In this document: positions 1 to 8,662 of the stretch, one piece after another
How positions within the stretch are numbered: the first letter of the stretch is position 1
How the letters are laid out: each line of letters starts with the position of its first letter
Origin: Succinimonas amylolytica DSM 2873
GTDB taxonomy: Bacteria > Pseudomonadota > Gammaproteobacteria > Enterobacterales > Succinivibrionaceae
Assembly (NCBI RefSeq): GCF_000378405.1
Contig: NZ_KB899636.1
Location: 775,883 to 827,896, forward strand
Direction: 5' to 3'
DNA length: 52,014 bases
Notes under the pieces: generated by a model
Seen by the model: only the letters and a program-made list of their open reading frames with translations
Databases searched by the model: none
What the model was told of the DNA's origin: nothing
Translations under genes and position numbers: made by a program

Positions 1-310
1 ATGCGTCTACTCATTAACCCCAGTTTTGTATCAGCATTTTATAAATGCCAAAAAAAGAACAGGGTTTACAGGCAAGTCCACCTCCGTCTTTGATCGTATC
101 ACTTTTCAAATTTCGTTACCGTGGATGGCCTCCAAGTTTTTCCTTTCACCACCAGGCCACTTCTCAAATGCATGGGCAGGCTCTAAGGCCTTATAGGTTT
201 CAAGAGCGAAAACTTATGTACCGGACCATGAACTTACAACGGTCTAGTACTTTCTTTCATGGGGTATGTCAGGGATAAAACGGCCATACCCTGGGTGATT
301 TGAGGAGAAA
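1..310. other. Non-coding or decayed stretch left of the transposase-derived gene
   Basis: No gene can be supported here. A 77-codon open frame at 45-278 (+) has no family resemblance I recognise and no good ribosome binding site. The minus strand shows short open pieces broken by stops, as expected of decayed coding DNA, but no family is identifiable. An inverted repeat GGGTATG (262-268) / CATACCC (285-291) with a 16-nt loop lies about 20 nt past the stop of the minus-strand gene that ends at 311. It could be that gene's transcription end, although no T-tract follows it on that strand. Confidence 0.4.
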
Positions 311-2884
311 TTATTTAACACTTGACTCATACTTAACTATTCTGTTACGGGTTTCATCCATACAGGATAGTTGAGTTAATACTCTTTCCCAATATGGTAT
401 TTTGGTTTTTCGCCAGATCCTAGCAAGTTCGCTACGATATAAAGTATTAACTACGGCTTTTGTATTTTCAAACAGCTTATTGGCAGTAATTTTTAACAAA
501 TATGAATTTAAAGATTTGAGTGCGTTTACAGTTGTACATGTCACTTTGCGTATTTCGGCAGGATAATTATAAAGCTGATGTATATGCTCAAAATTATTTT
601 CCCATATTTTGACAGCTAGCGGATGATCTTTTACCCATTTGTTTTTTAAAGATTCACAGGCTGTTTCGGCTGATTTTAGATTAACTGCACCATACACTTT
701 CTCACAATCTGCACAAAAGTCTTTTTTTAATTCTTTTGAAGGAATGAATTCTGTAGAATTTATGATTAAATGGGGAATGCTACACTGAACAACTGTTTTA
801 GGAAATATGGAATGTATTGAATTCTCTAGATCATAAGATACCTCATTCACACATAAAAACAAAATATCGTTAACTCCTCTATCTTTTATTGAATTTAAGA
901 TGTCGGCCAGTTTGGATTTATCGTCAGAAAAGGCCTGAATATGTAATAATTCTTTGTTCCCTTCAGTGTTAATTCCATAAAAAACGTACACAAAGCTGGA
1001 TTCAATATTCTTTATTTTTACGTCAATACGATCTACAAAAACGAAACAGTATATATTTTCAAGTGTGAAATTTAATTGTGGTACATTTCGTTCAGCAAAT
1101 TTATCACCACAATTGAAATCATGACATTGTATTTGTCTTGAATGTGTTGGTAAACCTTGTTTGTTTGCAAATTCAATTAAATTTTTATTATTTTCTTCTT
1201 CTCTAAGTGATTGATTTTTGTATTCATTACTATTGATATAATTAGAGAATTCTTTTCTAAGAGTTAATTCTATATAAAAACTATTATCCTTTATCGAAAA
1301 ATATGAAGTAATTAAATCTTTAATAGGGTTATTAATATATATTAGCTTATTTTTAGTTTGGTCATAAAGTAGTGAGTTATCTTTAAATAGGATTTCATTG
1401 TCCGTTTTTTTTAATTTGAATGTAATATCATGATGTAAATTATGATATAAAAGCAGATTAGCTGTTGCATCGTTTATATTTTGCTCGATATTGAAATAAT
1501 TCTTGATATTAGTAAGTTCAGTAAAACATCCTTCATTTATGTTTTCAAAAATTTCATATATGCATAAAATATTGTAAAACAATCTCATAATGTCAGTAGG
1601 CAACTGAGTGGTTTTATCTTTGGGTAAATCTTCTGCAATATGTTCAAAATTACGTTTACGTTTATTTGAAGCTTGTCTAATTTCACTCTTGTACGGGTTT
1701 GCATCTTCATAACCGCATGATTCTTCACCATATGCTAAGATAAAGGCAGTATAACTATATAAAAGATAAATAATATTAGTTTTTGTCGATTCTGCTTTTA
1801 ACAATCTATTATAGTTTGATTGCGATAACAGCTCAATAAAAGCTAAGAATTTATCTGTAAAATTCTTGGTGTAGCTAGAGTTTATTTGGTGGTTATCAGT
1901 GCTATTCTGTAGTTGAGTTTTTAATGAATCCTGTACCTTGTTAACCAAAATTTGCAGATTATTATCATGCTCTAGAAAAGATTTAACTGATTTGTATATA
2001 TGCTCGAAATCTTGGTTGTTATTACCGATATTTTCTTGTAATTTGTTTGAGATTTCAAAAAATTCTTTAATGGCTGATCCAGTTTTTTTTAAATCAAATT
2101 TAGTGCCTATTGATTCTGAAAGTTTCGTGGCTATTTTTAATTTTTGTTTCCTCGTCTTAATTTCAGCAACGTTTTTTAAATATATAAACAAGTGTTCTCT
2201 GTCAATTGTAATATGAGTTGTTTTGCTATTTTTTCTTATCTCATTAATTTTTTTATCAATTTGTTTTAGAAAAATGTTCAGTGTTTCTTTCGGCATATTA
2301 AGTGCTTCAAGTGTTTTATTTAATGCTTTTAGACATAAATTAAGGTCATTATTAATGCGTATGTTAAAATCATTAATTGAACTTATTTCTTCAGGTTCAA
2401 AATTGCGTTCTAAATGTTCGTTTAATTTATCTATTATTGGTTTTATACTGCCATCAACGGAATACCCTTCGAATTGCATTTTATCAAAAAGGCTGCGATT
2501 CAATTTAGATAAACCTTTTCTAAAGCAAAAATAAATGTCAGTCCAAAACTTAACGTTTTTTTCTAATTCTTTGGTGGTGATTGAAACATCCATACCTAAA
2601 ATTGTTTTACATGTTCTTTTTAGATTCTTTACTATACATGCTGTGTTATGGGGGATAGTAGTAGCTTCTTGGTCTTTATTTGATGTAGCTATATCTTGTT
2701 TGAACTGTGGAACCCAACATTTACGCGTGGATTTGTCTTTATCTTTGTCTTTCTCTTTGACTAAATAATCGCAAATCGAAATAACTTCATTGATGTACTT
2801 ATCATCATTGAGTTTTTTACGCCATTCGTCATGATATTTTTTTACTATCGATTCTTCACCTCGTTTTTTTTCATCCTTTGACAT
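311..2884 (-). CDS. IS256/Mutator transposase-derived protein with substituted catalytic residues and a long N-terminal extension
   Basis: 857 residues. Residues about 610-850 resemble the DDE domain of IS256-family transposases over its whole length. Visible landmarks are FVFVD at 614-618, RGVNDILFLCV just before 680, FPKTVVQCSIPH, YPAEIRK and a terminal WERVLTQLS. Canonical family members are about 390-420 residues with catalytic D, D and E. Here the first Asp is kept (D618), but the second is Asn (CVN, N680) and the Glu of the usual NAIE motif is Lys (NALK, K790). About 600 residues of highly charged, Lys/Asn-rich and probably helical sequence precede the domain; I recognise no family in it. 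The gene is strikingly AT-rich next to the core genes. An AGGA box lies 7 nt before the ATG. I see no terminal inverted repeats around it. Function is unknown. It may be a domesticated, non-transposing DNA-binding protein, or a long-lived relic kept open by chance, which is less likely at this length. Confidence 0.75.
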   Translation of the reverse strand: MSKDEKKRGEESIVKKYHDEWRKKLNDDKYINEVISICDYLVKEKDKDKDKSTRKCWVPQFKQDIATSNKDQEATTIPHNTACIVKNLKRTCKTILGMDVSITTKELEKNVKFWTDIYFCFRKGLSKLNRSLFDKMQFEGYSVDGSIKPIIDKLNEHLERNFEPEEISSINDFNIRINNDLNLCLKALNKTLEALNMPKETLNIFLKQIDKKINEIRKNSKTTHITIDREHLFIYLKNVAEIKTRKQKLKIATKLSESIGTKFDLKKTGSAIKEFFEISNKLQENIGNNNQDFEHIYKSVKSFLEHDNNLQILVNKVQDSLKTQLQNSTDNHQINSSYTKNFTDKFLAFIELLSQSNYNRLLKAESTKTNIIYLLYSYTAFILAYGEESCGYEDANPYKSEIRQASNKRKRNFEHIAEDLPKDKTTQLPTDIMRLFYNILCIYEIFENINEGCFTELTNIKNYFNIEQNINDATANLLLYHNLHHDITFKLKKTDNEILFKDNSLLYDQTKNKLIYINNPIKDLITSYFSIKDNSFYIELTLRKEFSNYINSNEYKNQSLREEENNKNLIEFANKQGLPTHSRQIQCHDFNCGDKFAERNVPQLNFTLENIYCFVFVDRIDVKIKNIESSFVYVFYGINTEGNKELLHIQAFSDDKSKLADILNSIKDRGVNDILFLCVNEVSYDLENSIHSIFPKTVVQCSIPHLIINSTEFIPSKELKKDFCADCEKVYGAVNLKSAETACESLKNKWVKDHPLAVKIWENNFEHIHQLYNYPAEIRKVTCTTVNALKSLNSYLLKITANKLFENTKAVVNTLYRSELARIWRKTKIPYWERVLTQLSCMDETRNRIVKYESSVK

Positions 2885-3273
2885 TTTTTTATTCCTACTG
2901 TTTTAACTTAATCTCAGTTATTGTTAATCAATCGGTTACGACGATACAAAATCCTCAATTGATTTATTATGTAAATATCAATTTCGTGTTCAAATGTGAC
3001 AATTAACGATAGTTTATTGTTTTTGGGGGGGCATTGTACTAGCGTTTGTTCACATTATTGTAATCAAGCTAAAAAACGAATGCGATTTTCGGATGTGGTC
3101 ATGATAGTGCTGCAGATCAATTGTTATGGGCATTGTTTACTTAATGGTAGCACGTTTTCATTTGTAAATCTCCTCTGTTACTTGGCACAGGAAAGAGAAG
3201 GAAATTTTTTTGTAAAAAGTACCTACTTCTGGGCATTAGTAGGTAGGAACAGTAGTTTTACAGGAGAACCACA
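2885..3273. other. Intergenic region between the transposase-derived gene and the recombinase operon
   Basis: 389 nt without a credible gene. The left part is AT-rich and must hold the promoter of the minus-strand gene. The right end is the leader of the recombinase operon, described separately at 3211-3262. A 95-codon open frame at 2996-3283 overlaps the small SHOCT-like gene, has no recognisable family and no ribosome binding site, and is not called. Confidence 0.5.
3211..3262 (+). promoter_or_regulatory. Nested hairpin in the leader of the recombinase operon
   Basis: Two nested inverted repeats are visible: an outer TGTAAAA (3211-3217) / TTTTACA (3256-3262) and an inner ACCTACT (3221-3227) / AGTAGGT (3238-3244) with a 10-nt loop. 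The outer right arm runs directly into the AGGAG ribosome binding site of the downstream small gene. The structure could therefore control translation of the operon, or be a recombinase binding site. The role is inferred. Confidence 0.45.
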
Positions 3274-3486
3274 ATGCAAGTAACCGAAGTTATATCAGTC
3301 ACTACACCTTCCACCACACTCAGCCAAATCACCCAGGATCAGCTGCAGCAGGAATTCAACTTTCTGCGGGCGGAGCAGATTACCAGAACCATGCTCAACC
3401 AAGGTCTTATAACGGCTGATGAGTACCGGAGGATCATGGTAGAGAACACGATCACTTTCCCGACATTTATCTCGTCTATCCTTTGA
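3274..3486 (+). CDS. Small SHOCT-like protein leading the recombinase operon
   Basis: 70 residues, AGGAG 8 nt before the ATG. The C-terminal half has the pattern of SHOCT-type short domains: a helix with Ala-Glu-Gln, then GLITADEYRRI and an aromatic/Pro tail. Small proteins of this kind commonly sit directly upstream of large serine recombinase genes in mobile elements of Firmicutes, and this one lies 64 nt before the first recombinase. It probably acts as an accessory or regulatory factor for recombination. That role is inferred from position; no catalytic motif is present. Confidence 0.65.
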   Translation: MQVTEVISVTTPSTTLSQITQDQLQQEFNFLRAEQITRTMLNQGLITADEYRRIMVENTITFPTFISSIL

Positions 3487-3550
3487 TTATTAAGTTGCTA
3501 TAGGTTCGACACAGAGCAACTATGTTACCAATTCAACAGGAGACGAGACT

Positions 3551-5107
3551 ATGAAAAAGATAACCAAAATTGAGTCTGTGACCACGCAGCGCAAGAAAAA
3601 ATTGCGGGTTGCGGCTTACTGCAGAGTATCAACTGCAAGTGATGAACAGCTTGTCAGTCTTGAGACTCAGAAGGCTCACTACGAAGAATACATCGCATCA
3701 AATCCAGAATGGGAGTTCGCCGGACTCTACTACGATGAGGGACTTTCAGGAACCAAAAAGGAAAAGCGTCCGGCACTTATGCAGATGATCACGGACTGCG
3801 AGAACGGGAAGATTGACTTTATTGTCACCAAGTCTCTAAGCCGTTTTGCCCGCAACACCACCGACTGCCTTGAACTTGTTCGCAGACTCCTGAAACTTCA
3901 CATTTCGATTTACTTCGAGAAGGAGAACCTCAATACCGGCTCCATGGAAACCGAGCTGTTTCTTTCTGTAATGAGCAGTCTGGCAGAGAGCGAATCAGTT
4001 TCAATTTCGGAAAACAACAAGTGGGGAGCCCGGCACCGCTTTGAAAACGGCACTTTCAGATTAAGTTATGCACCGTACGGCTACAGTCTCACTGACGGAA
4101 AGCTTGTCATCAATGAGGATGAGGCTGAGCAGGTTCGGTTTATTTTCAATGAAACGCTGTCCGGGAAAAGCGCCCGTCAGATCGCAACCGCTCTGAATGA
4201 TAAGAAGGTCCCTTCAAAGAGAAACGGCATGTGGACTTCTGCCTCGGTGCTAAACATTATGCGAAATGAAAGGTATGTCGGGGACTGCCTTTATCAGAAA
4301 ACCTACACGGACTTCCGGCTCAGACGCCACATAAACCGAGGTGAGGTCGATCAGTTCTATGAAGAAAATCATCACGATGCCATTGTAAGCAGAGAGGTTT
4401 TTGATGCTGTCAGCAAGGTTATCAATCAGGAGCATAAGGAGAAGAACAGGTCTGAAGGAAATCTGAAGTACCAGAACCGTTATGCCTTCAGCGGGAAACT
4501 GCTCTGCGGTGAGTGCGGCTCAGTCTTCAAACGTAGGATCAACATTACCGGAAAGCTCAAATATCCGGCATGGGTCTGCAGTGTTCACCACAAGGATCGA
4601 ACCCGATGCTCAATGAAGTATGTGCGTGAGTCAGTTTTGGAGACAGCTTTTACAACCGTGATGAACAAACTGATTTTCGGCAGAAAAGAGGTGCTGCAGA
4701 CACTTCTTGATAACCTGACCACCCAATCTCACAAGTCAAGACTTCGCAGAATTGATGAGGTTGAGAGAACTTTAGAGGAAATGCAGGACCGCAAACGAAA
4801 CCTCACCTCCATTATGACAAAGGGGTATCTGGACCTTGCTGCTTTTACCCGCGAGAACAATGAAATTACGGCTGAGACAGAAAAGCTGATGGAAGAACGT
4901 GATCAGCTTAAGTCTGAAATCACCGGAGATCTGAACAGAACTGAATCATTGAGGGACATCATTAAATTTACGGGTAAAAGCGCAATGCTGTCGAGCTTTG
5001 ATGCGGAGCTTTTTGAAAGGTTCGTTGATCACATTGCTGTGGTTTCACGGACTGAACTTGAGTTTCATCTGAAATGCGGAATGAAGGTTAAGGAGATGGT
5101 TGAATGA
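3551..5107 (+). CDS. Large serine recombinase, first of three
   Basis: 518 residues. The N-terminal resolvase/invertase catalytic domain covers about 18-165 with AAYCRVST, putting the nucleophilic serine at S27, followed by SLSRFARN. The 'recombinase' DNA-binding domain spans about 170-290. A zinc ribbon follows with CGECG and a distal Cys pair, then a coiled-coil segment of about 100 residues. This is the normal architecture and length of phage- and ICE-type integrases that cut DNA through a phosphoserine link. AGGAG lies 8 nt before the ATG. The gene overlaps the next by ATGA, so the two are translationally coupled. Relatives with this triplet arrangement are best known from Clostridia elements, which suggests transfer into this lineage. 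Confidence 0.93.
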   Translation: MKKITKIESVTTQRKKKLRVAAYCRVSTASDEQLVSLETQKAHYEEYIASNPEWEFAGLYYDEGLSGTKKEKRPALMQMITDCENGKIDFIVTKSLSRFARNTTDCLELVRRLLKLHISIYFEKENLNTGSMETELFLSVMSSLAESESVSISENNKWGARHRFENGTFRLSYAPYGYSLTDGKLVINEDEAEQVRFIFNETLSGKSARQIATALNDKKVPSKRNGMWTSASVLNIMRNERYVGDCLYQKTYTDFRLRRHINRGEVDQFYEENHHDAIVSREVFDAVSKVINQEHKEKNRSEGNLKYQNRYAFSGKLLCGECGSVFKRRINITGKLKYPAWVCSVHHKDRTRCSMKYVRESVLETAFTTVMNKLIFGRKEVLQTLLDNLTTQSHKSRLRRIDEVERTLEEMQDRKRNLTSIMTKGYLDLAAFTRENNEITAETEKLMEERDQLKSEITGDLNRTESLRDIIKFTGKSAMLSSFDAELFERFVDHIAVVSRTELEFHLKCGMKVKEMVE

Positions 5108-5526
5108 GACAGAACAACACTTTTTTAGGTTACCGGATTGAGGATGGAAGGGCTGTGGTTCACGAGAAGGATGCCGCTAAAGTCAGACTGCTTTATAAGG
5201 GATATCTTTCGGGACTGAGCTATATCGATGCAGCAAAGTCTGTGGGACTGGAACTGAATGCCTCATCAGTCAAAATGCTTATGCGAAACGTCCGCTATGC
5301 CGGAGATGATTTTTATCCACAAATTATAGATCGCACCACCTTTGATGCGGCTGAAAGCGAACGCCTTCGCAGGTGCAGGCTTCTCGGGAAGAAGGAAGGG
5401 CAGAGCAAAGAGAAAGCACAGAAAACAGTACCGCAAAATTTTTCATTCAGGAAGTGTCTGAAGACGTTCGGAGACCCGTTTAAACAGGCTGAGTACATTT
5501 ACAGTTTAATTGAGAGTGAGGTGTAA
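5104..5526 (+). CDS. Recombinase-domain protein lacking the catalytic domain, second of three
   Basis: 140 residues. It starts directly in a segment that matches the 'recombinase' DNA-binding domain of its neighbours (a FLGYRIEDG-like start, then a helix pattern ending in [11 protein letters not shown]). It has no resolvase catalytic domain and no zinc ribbon. It begins inside the stop codon of the preceding gene (ATGA overlap) and ends 2 nt before the next. The tight coupling argues it is a genuine partner protein rather than a broken remnant: comparable short middle genes are known between paired serine recombinases. It probably contributes DNA binding or heteromeric assembly, by inference. 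Confidence 0.8.
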   Translation: MRQNNTFLGYRIEDGRAVVHEKDAAKVRLLYKGYLSGLSYIDAAKSVGLELNASSVKMLMRNVRYAGDDFYPQIIDRTTFDAAESERLRRCRLLGKKEGQSKEKAQKTVPQNFSFRKCLKTFGDPFKQAEYIYSLIESEV

Positions 5527-5528
5527 AC

Positions 5529-7094
5529 ATGGGAACAATTAGGATGATCCCTGCCAAGAGACGTATCGGCAGCAGGGTTATTCAGGACGAAACTCCGAAG
5601 ACCAGAGTGGCAGCCTACTGCCGTGTATCTACCGATACTGACGAGCAGGCAACAAGCTATGAGGCGCAGGTGGAGCACTATACTGAATACATCAAGAAGA
5701 ACCCGGCATGGGAATGTGCCGGAATCTATGCGGATGACGGTATCTCCGGTACCAGCACTAAAAAGAGAGAGGAGTTTAACCGGCTTATAGATGACTGCAT
5801 GAACGGCAGGGTTGATATGGTGATTACCAAGTCAATCAGCCGTTTTGCCCGTAATACCCTTGACTGCCTTAACTACATCAGAAAGCTCAAGGATAAGAAC
5901 ATCGCCGTTTATTTCGAGAAGGAAGGAATCAACACGCTTGATGCCAAAGGCGAGGTTATGCTCACCATCATGGCATCTCTGGCTCAGCAGGAAAGTGAGA
6001 GTCTTTCGCAGAACGTCCGTCTCGGTCTGCAGTACCGCTATCAGCAGGGCAAGGTGCAGGTTAACCACAACAGATTCCTCGGCTACGACAAGGATGAGGA
6101 AGGAAACCTCATCATCAACAAGGAGGAGGCTGAAGTTGTGAAACGCATCTTCCGTGAATACCTTGAAGGACAGAGCTTTTACGGTATCGGCAAGGGGTTG
6201 GAGGCTGATGGTATTAAGACTGCCGCCGGAAGTGAACGATGGCTCAACTCCTCCATTAAGCTTATCCTAACGAATGAAAAGTACATGGGTGACGCGCTTC
6301 TTCAGAAGACCGTCACCACGGATTTTCTGAGCAAAAAGCGTGTAGCCAACCGGGGAATAGTTCCGCAGTATTATGTGGAGAACAACCATGAAGCCATCAT
6401 TCCGAAAGAGCTCTTTATGCGGGTTCAGGAGGAAATGGCGAAACGTTCAAACCTAAAAACCACAACGGGGAAACGCAGACAGTACAGTGGCAAGTTTGCT
6501 CTTTCAAACCTTGTTTCCTGCTGTCATTGCGGAGGCTTTTACCAGCGTACTCACTGGAATATTCACGGCAGAAAAAGCGTTGTCTGGCGGTGTTTGTCAC
6601 GACTCAAAAAGAAGTATTCGGAGGTGGAATGCAACTCCCGTACTGTTAAGGAATCGGAACTTCAGAGCGTGGCTGTTAAGGCTATTAACGAGGTTTTTGC
6701 CAAACAGGACAGTTATATGTCTCAGCTTAAAACCAATATCGAAAAGGTGCTGAGTTCCACGAACACGGATGAAGTAGCCGGGATCGATTCAAAGATTGCC
6801 TTACTGCAGAAAGATCTCCTTAAACGTATCAAGCATCGTCAGAACTGCGATAAGCTTGGTCAGGAGATCACTGAACTTCATGAAAGAAAATATCAGTTGC
6901 AGCTCGATGATGCTCAAAAGGCAGGTGTTCGCCAGAGAATTTCAGACCTAAAATCCTTCCTAGATGAACAGAAAACCCAGATTGCCGAATATGACGAGAA
7001 TCTTGTCAGAAGACTGATAGAGCGAATCACCGTCCATGATGACCACTTCACTGTAGAGTTCAAATCCGGGTTGGAGATTGAGGTTAACGGCTGA
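5529..7094 (+). CDS. Large serine recombinase, third of three
   Basis: 521 residues with the same architecture as the first recombinase. The catalytic domain has AAYCRVST (S34) and SISRFARN. The recombinase domain carries a [10 protein letters not shown]-like start, the zinc ribbon is CCHCG with later WRC and VEC cysteines, and a coiled coil and short terminal beta segment end the protein. The start has GTGAGG about 8 nt upstream and lies 2 nt after the previous stop. The two full-length enzymes are clearly diverged from each other, so this is not a recent tandem duplication. They may act together, one choosing the element ends and one the target, as seen with paired ccr-type recombinases. 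The pairing is inferred. Confidence 0.93.
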   Translation: MGTIRMIPAKRRIGSRVIQDETPKTRVAAYCRVSTDTDEQATSYEAQVEHYTEYIKKNPAWECAGIYADDGISGTSTKKREEFNRLIDDCMNGRVDMVITKSISRFARNTLDCLNYIRKLKDKNIAVYFEKEGINTLDAKGEVMLTIMASLAQQESESLSQNVRLGLQYRYQQGKVQVNHNRFLGYDKDEEGNLIINKEEAEVVKRIFREYLEGQSFYGIGKGLEADGIKTAAGSERWLNSSIKLILTNEKYMGDALLQKTVTTDFLSKKRVANRGIVPQYYVENNHEAIIPKELFMRVQEEMAKRSNLKTTTGKRRQYSGKFALSNLVSCCHCGGFYQRTHWNIHGRKSVVWRCLSRLKKKYSEVECNSRTVKESELQSVAVKAINEVFAKQDSYMSQLKTNIEKVLSSTNTDEVAGIDSKIALLQKDLLKRIKHRQNCDKLGQEITELHERKYQLQLDDAQKAGVRQRISDLKSFLDEQKTQIAEYDENLVRRLIERITVHDDHFTVEFKSGLEIEVNG

Positions 7095-7096
7095 GT

Positions 7097-7642
7097 TTAC
7101 ACCCTATGAGCCCACAGAAGGCAATCTATCTTCTTGATGTTACTTATCGCTGCATAATCCGGGAGCATGAGATCAAATACTCTTATGTTCTCCTTGCCCT
7201 CGGATGAATTCAAATATGAGTTGTACCAATCTTCAATCTTTGAGTATAAATCTATGGCATTTTTAAGTTTGCTTTCAGCATCTTTACCTTTTAACTGAAG
7301 TCCTAGGTTTTTAAGCACATACTGATCCCATATAGGTTTAGATGGATCAATGGTTGCCAGCATCTTGGAACTAAATGATGCCTCTATCATTCCTGTTTTT
7401 TCATGCAGTTTTCTAAGGATTCGTTCGAAGGTGTAGTTTTCCGGATTCTTTTTAGCTTCAGTGAAAATGGCATAATATTCTTTTTGCCAATCTTCATTGC
7501 GGCGCACCTTATAGTAGCCATTGAACATCCTTTGAAATTCTGATTTGTTAGGATTTCCTGCCATTATCTCTATGTAGCGTGGTAATCCGAAACTTCTGCT
7601 CAAAGCTTCCTCAAGTATTTTTGTTGCGTCAATTTTGCCCAT
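7097..7642 (-). CDS. Unrecognised 181-residue protein, convergent with the recombinases
   Basis: 181 residues if started at the ATG whose upstream carries AAAGGAA at good spacing (7642). A longer in-frame start at 7786 would overlap the divergent gene by 53 nt and is rejected. The protein looks soluble, with no signal or membrane segment. It is mostly helical and Lys-rich, with the run SKMLATIDPSKPIWDQYV in the middle. I have a vague impression of similar hypothetical proteins in diverse bacteria but cannot name a family. It ends 2 nt after the last recombinase on the opposite strand and is divergent from a nuclease-like gene. It is probably cargo of the recombinase-borne element. Confidence 0.65.
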   Translation of the reverse strand: MGKIDATKILEEALSRSFGLPRYIEIMAGNPNKSEFQRMFNGYYKVRRNEDWQKEYYAIFTEAKKNPENYTFERILRKLHEKTGMIEASFSSKMLATIDPSKPIWDQYVLKNLGLQLKGKDAESKLKNAIDLYSKIEDWYNSYLNSSEGKENIRVFDLMLPDYAAISNIKKIDCLLWAHRV

Positions 7643-7733
7643 TGAGATTCCTTTTAGCTTAATTATTGTCGATTCGTAACAGATAAGATTGTAATATGAA
7701 ACACTGTGGTAAAACAGTTGAAGGGAGCAAAGT

Positions 7734-8219
7734 ATGAGTTTTTCGTTTAGACATTCAGCAGGATTCGGCAAAAGAGTTGAATACAACCTTATTGGAAAAA
7801 TGCTGATGGAGGGGCTGGATGTTTACGTTCCTTTGGTTGATGACCATGGTGTTGATTGCGTTATCAAGAAAGAAGACGGAACTTTTATTGAAGTTCAGAT
7901 TAAGGCAAGATCTAATGAGGTTAAGTTCGGAGACGGTGCTCTGTTTTCGGCAATTGCTCATGAACCAACAAAGAACTTCTACTTTGTTTTTTATTCTGAT
8001 AGGATAAAAAACGATGATGGTTCTGAAGGGGCAATGTGGATTATGTCATCAGAGGAGTTCCTTCGAGAATGCGTCACAAACAAGAGTGGAAAAAATGAGG
8101 GGAAGCGTAGTATTTGGTTTAACGGCAAACGCACGAATAAGAAATCAGGAGAAAGAGAGGAATACTGCAAGCCTCAATTTAGGAAGTATCTGTGTGAGGA
8201 TTTTAGTAGATTTCACTGA
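7734..8219 (+). CDS. PD-(D/E)XK-like nuclease or DUF4365-like protein, cargo of the element
   Basis: 161 residues, GGGAG 7-8 nt before the ATG. The fold signature is near the N-terminus: a helix with E16, then GVD (D41), then FIEVQIKAR (E53, Q55, K57). This is the D-X(n)-E-X-Q/E-X-K core of PD-(D/E)XK enzymes such as Holliday-junction resolvases and several restriction-type nucleases. The rest is an alpha/beta segment with AMWIMSSEEF and a Lys/Arg-rich tail. Proteins of this size and motif include uncharacterised nucleases near defence genes. It is divergent from the 181-residue gene with 91 nt between them, so they probably share a control region. DNA cleavage is inferred from the motif. It could also be an inactive, DNA-binding relative. 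Confidence 0.7.
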   Translation: MSFSFRHSAGFGKRVEYNLIGKMLMEGLDVYVPLVDDHGVDCVIKKEDGTFIEVQIKARSNEVKFGDGALFSAIAHEPTKNFYFVFYSDRIKNDDGSEGAMWIMSSEEFLRECVTNKSGKNEGKRSIWFNGKRTNKKSGEREEYCKPQFRKYLCEDFSRFH

Positions 8220-8662
8220 TATGTTTTCTCTGCATATAGGTTAATATGTTCTTTTACACCTGTTGTATAAACCATAGTAGATGATCAGACACCTCTATGC
8301 ACTTGTCCTTGCACGTCGAGACGGTGGTTTTACTGTCACGGGCAAAATAGAACGGTTCTGAAAGCCCTTGAAATCTAAGGGATTGCAGACTTTGATGCTT
8401 TTTTGAGCATGGCTGTAAAGAGCGATTTTGGCTGTATGTGAAAACATATCAAGGCGGAGAGATACAGGATAGTTGTGGCTACGGTTTTGCTGTTTTAGGC
8501 GGGTTGTAGATAGTGTTTTGCTTTTTTCGGAGTACAATGTGAAGCTCTCCTGATAGGGAGAGCAAGTTGACCGCGAAAGTCTCTGTCATCGGTACTTTAG
8601 ATAACGAGGTATCGCATAGGTGTGTTAAGAACACGGAGTTCAAGTTTCCTAAGGAGCAAGTG
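8220..8662. other. Intergenic region containing repeat copy A
   Basis: 443 nt between the nuclease-like gene and the DUF1349 gene, with no credible ORF. The main content is the first 105-nt direct repeat (8312-8416, listed separately). A near-perfect hairpin GCTCTCC (8543-8549) / GGAGAGC (8557-8563) lies about 100 nt before the DUF1349 start and may belong to its leader. Confidence 0.45.
8312..8416 (+). repeat. 105-nt direct repeat, copy A
   Basis: Aligns without any gap to 12362-12466 in the same orientation. By eye there are 19 mismatches in 105 positions, about 82% identity. Identical blocks include CACGTCGAGAC at the start, CCCTTGAAAT in the middle and TTTGATGCTTTTTTGAG near the end. Neither copy encodes a protein. 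Possible readings are a mobile-element end, a dispersed intergenic repeat, or a small structured RNA. Confidence 0.8.

Noticed and set aside
45-278. 77-codon open frame at the left edge
   Set aside because: No family resemblance, no ribosome binding site, composition unlike a protein gene.
2885-3010. Terminal inverted repeats of an IS256 element around the 857-residue gene
   Set aside because: No pair of matching ends found by eye between the left flank (about 240-310) and this right flank.
5104-5526. Middle recombinase gene as a pseudogene
   Set aside because: Precise coupling at both ends and an intact frame make a real small protein more likely than a remnant.
7097-7786. Longer 229-residue version of the unknown gene
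   Set aside because: The added 48 residues would overlap the divergent nuclease-like gene by 53 nt, and the ribosome binding site fits the start at 7642.
8312-8416. Repeat copy A as a CRISPR repeat or tracrRNA anti-repeat
   Set aside because: Only two copies 4 kb apart, 105 nt long, no spacers, no cas genes in the window.
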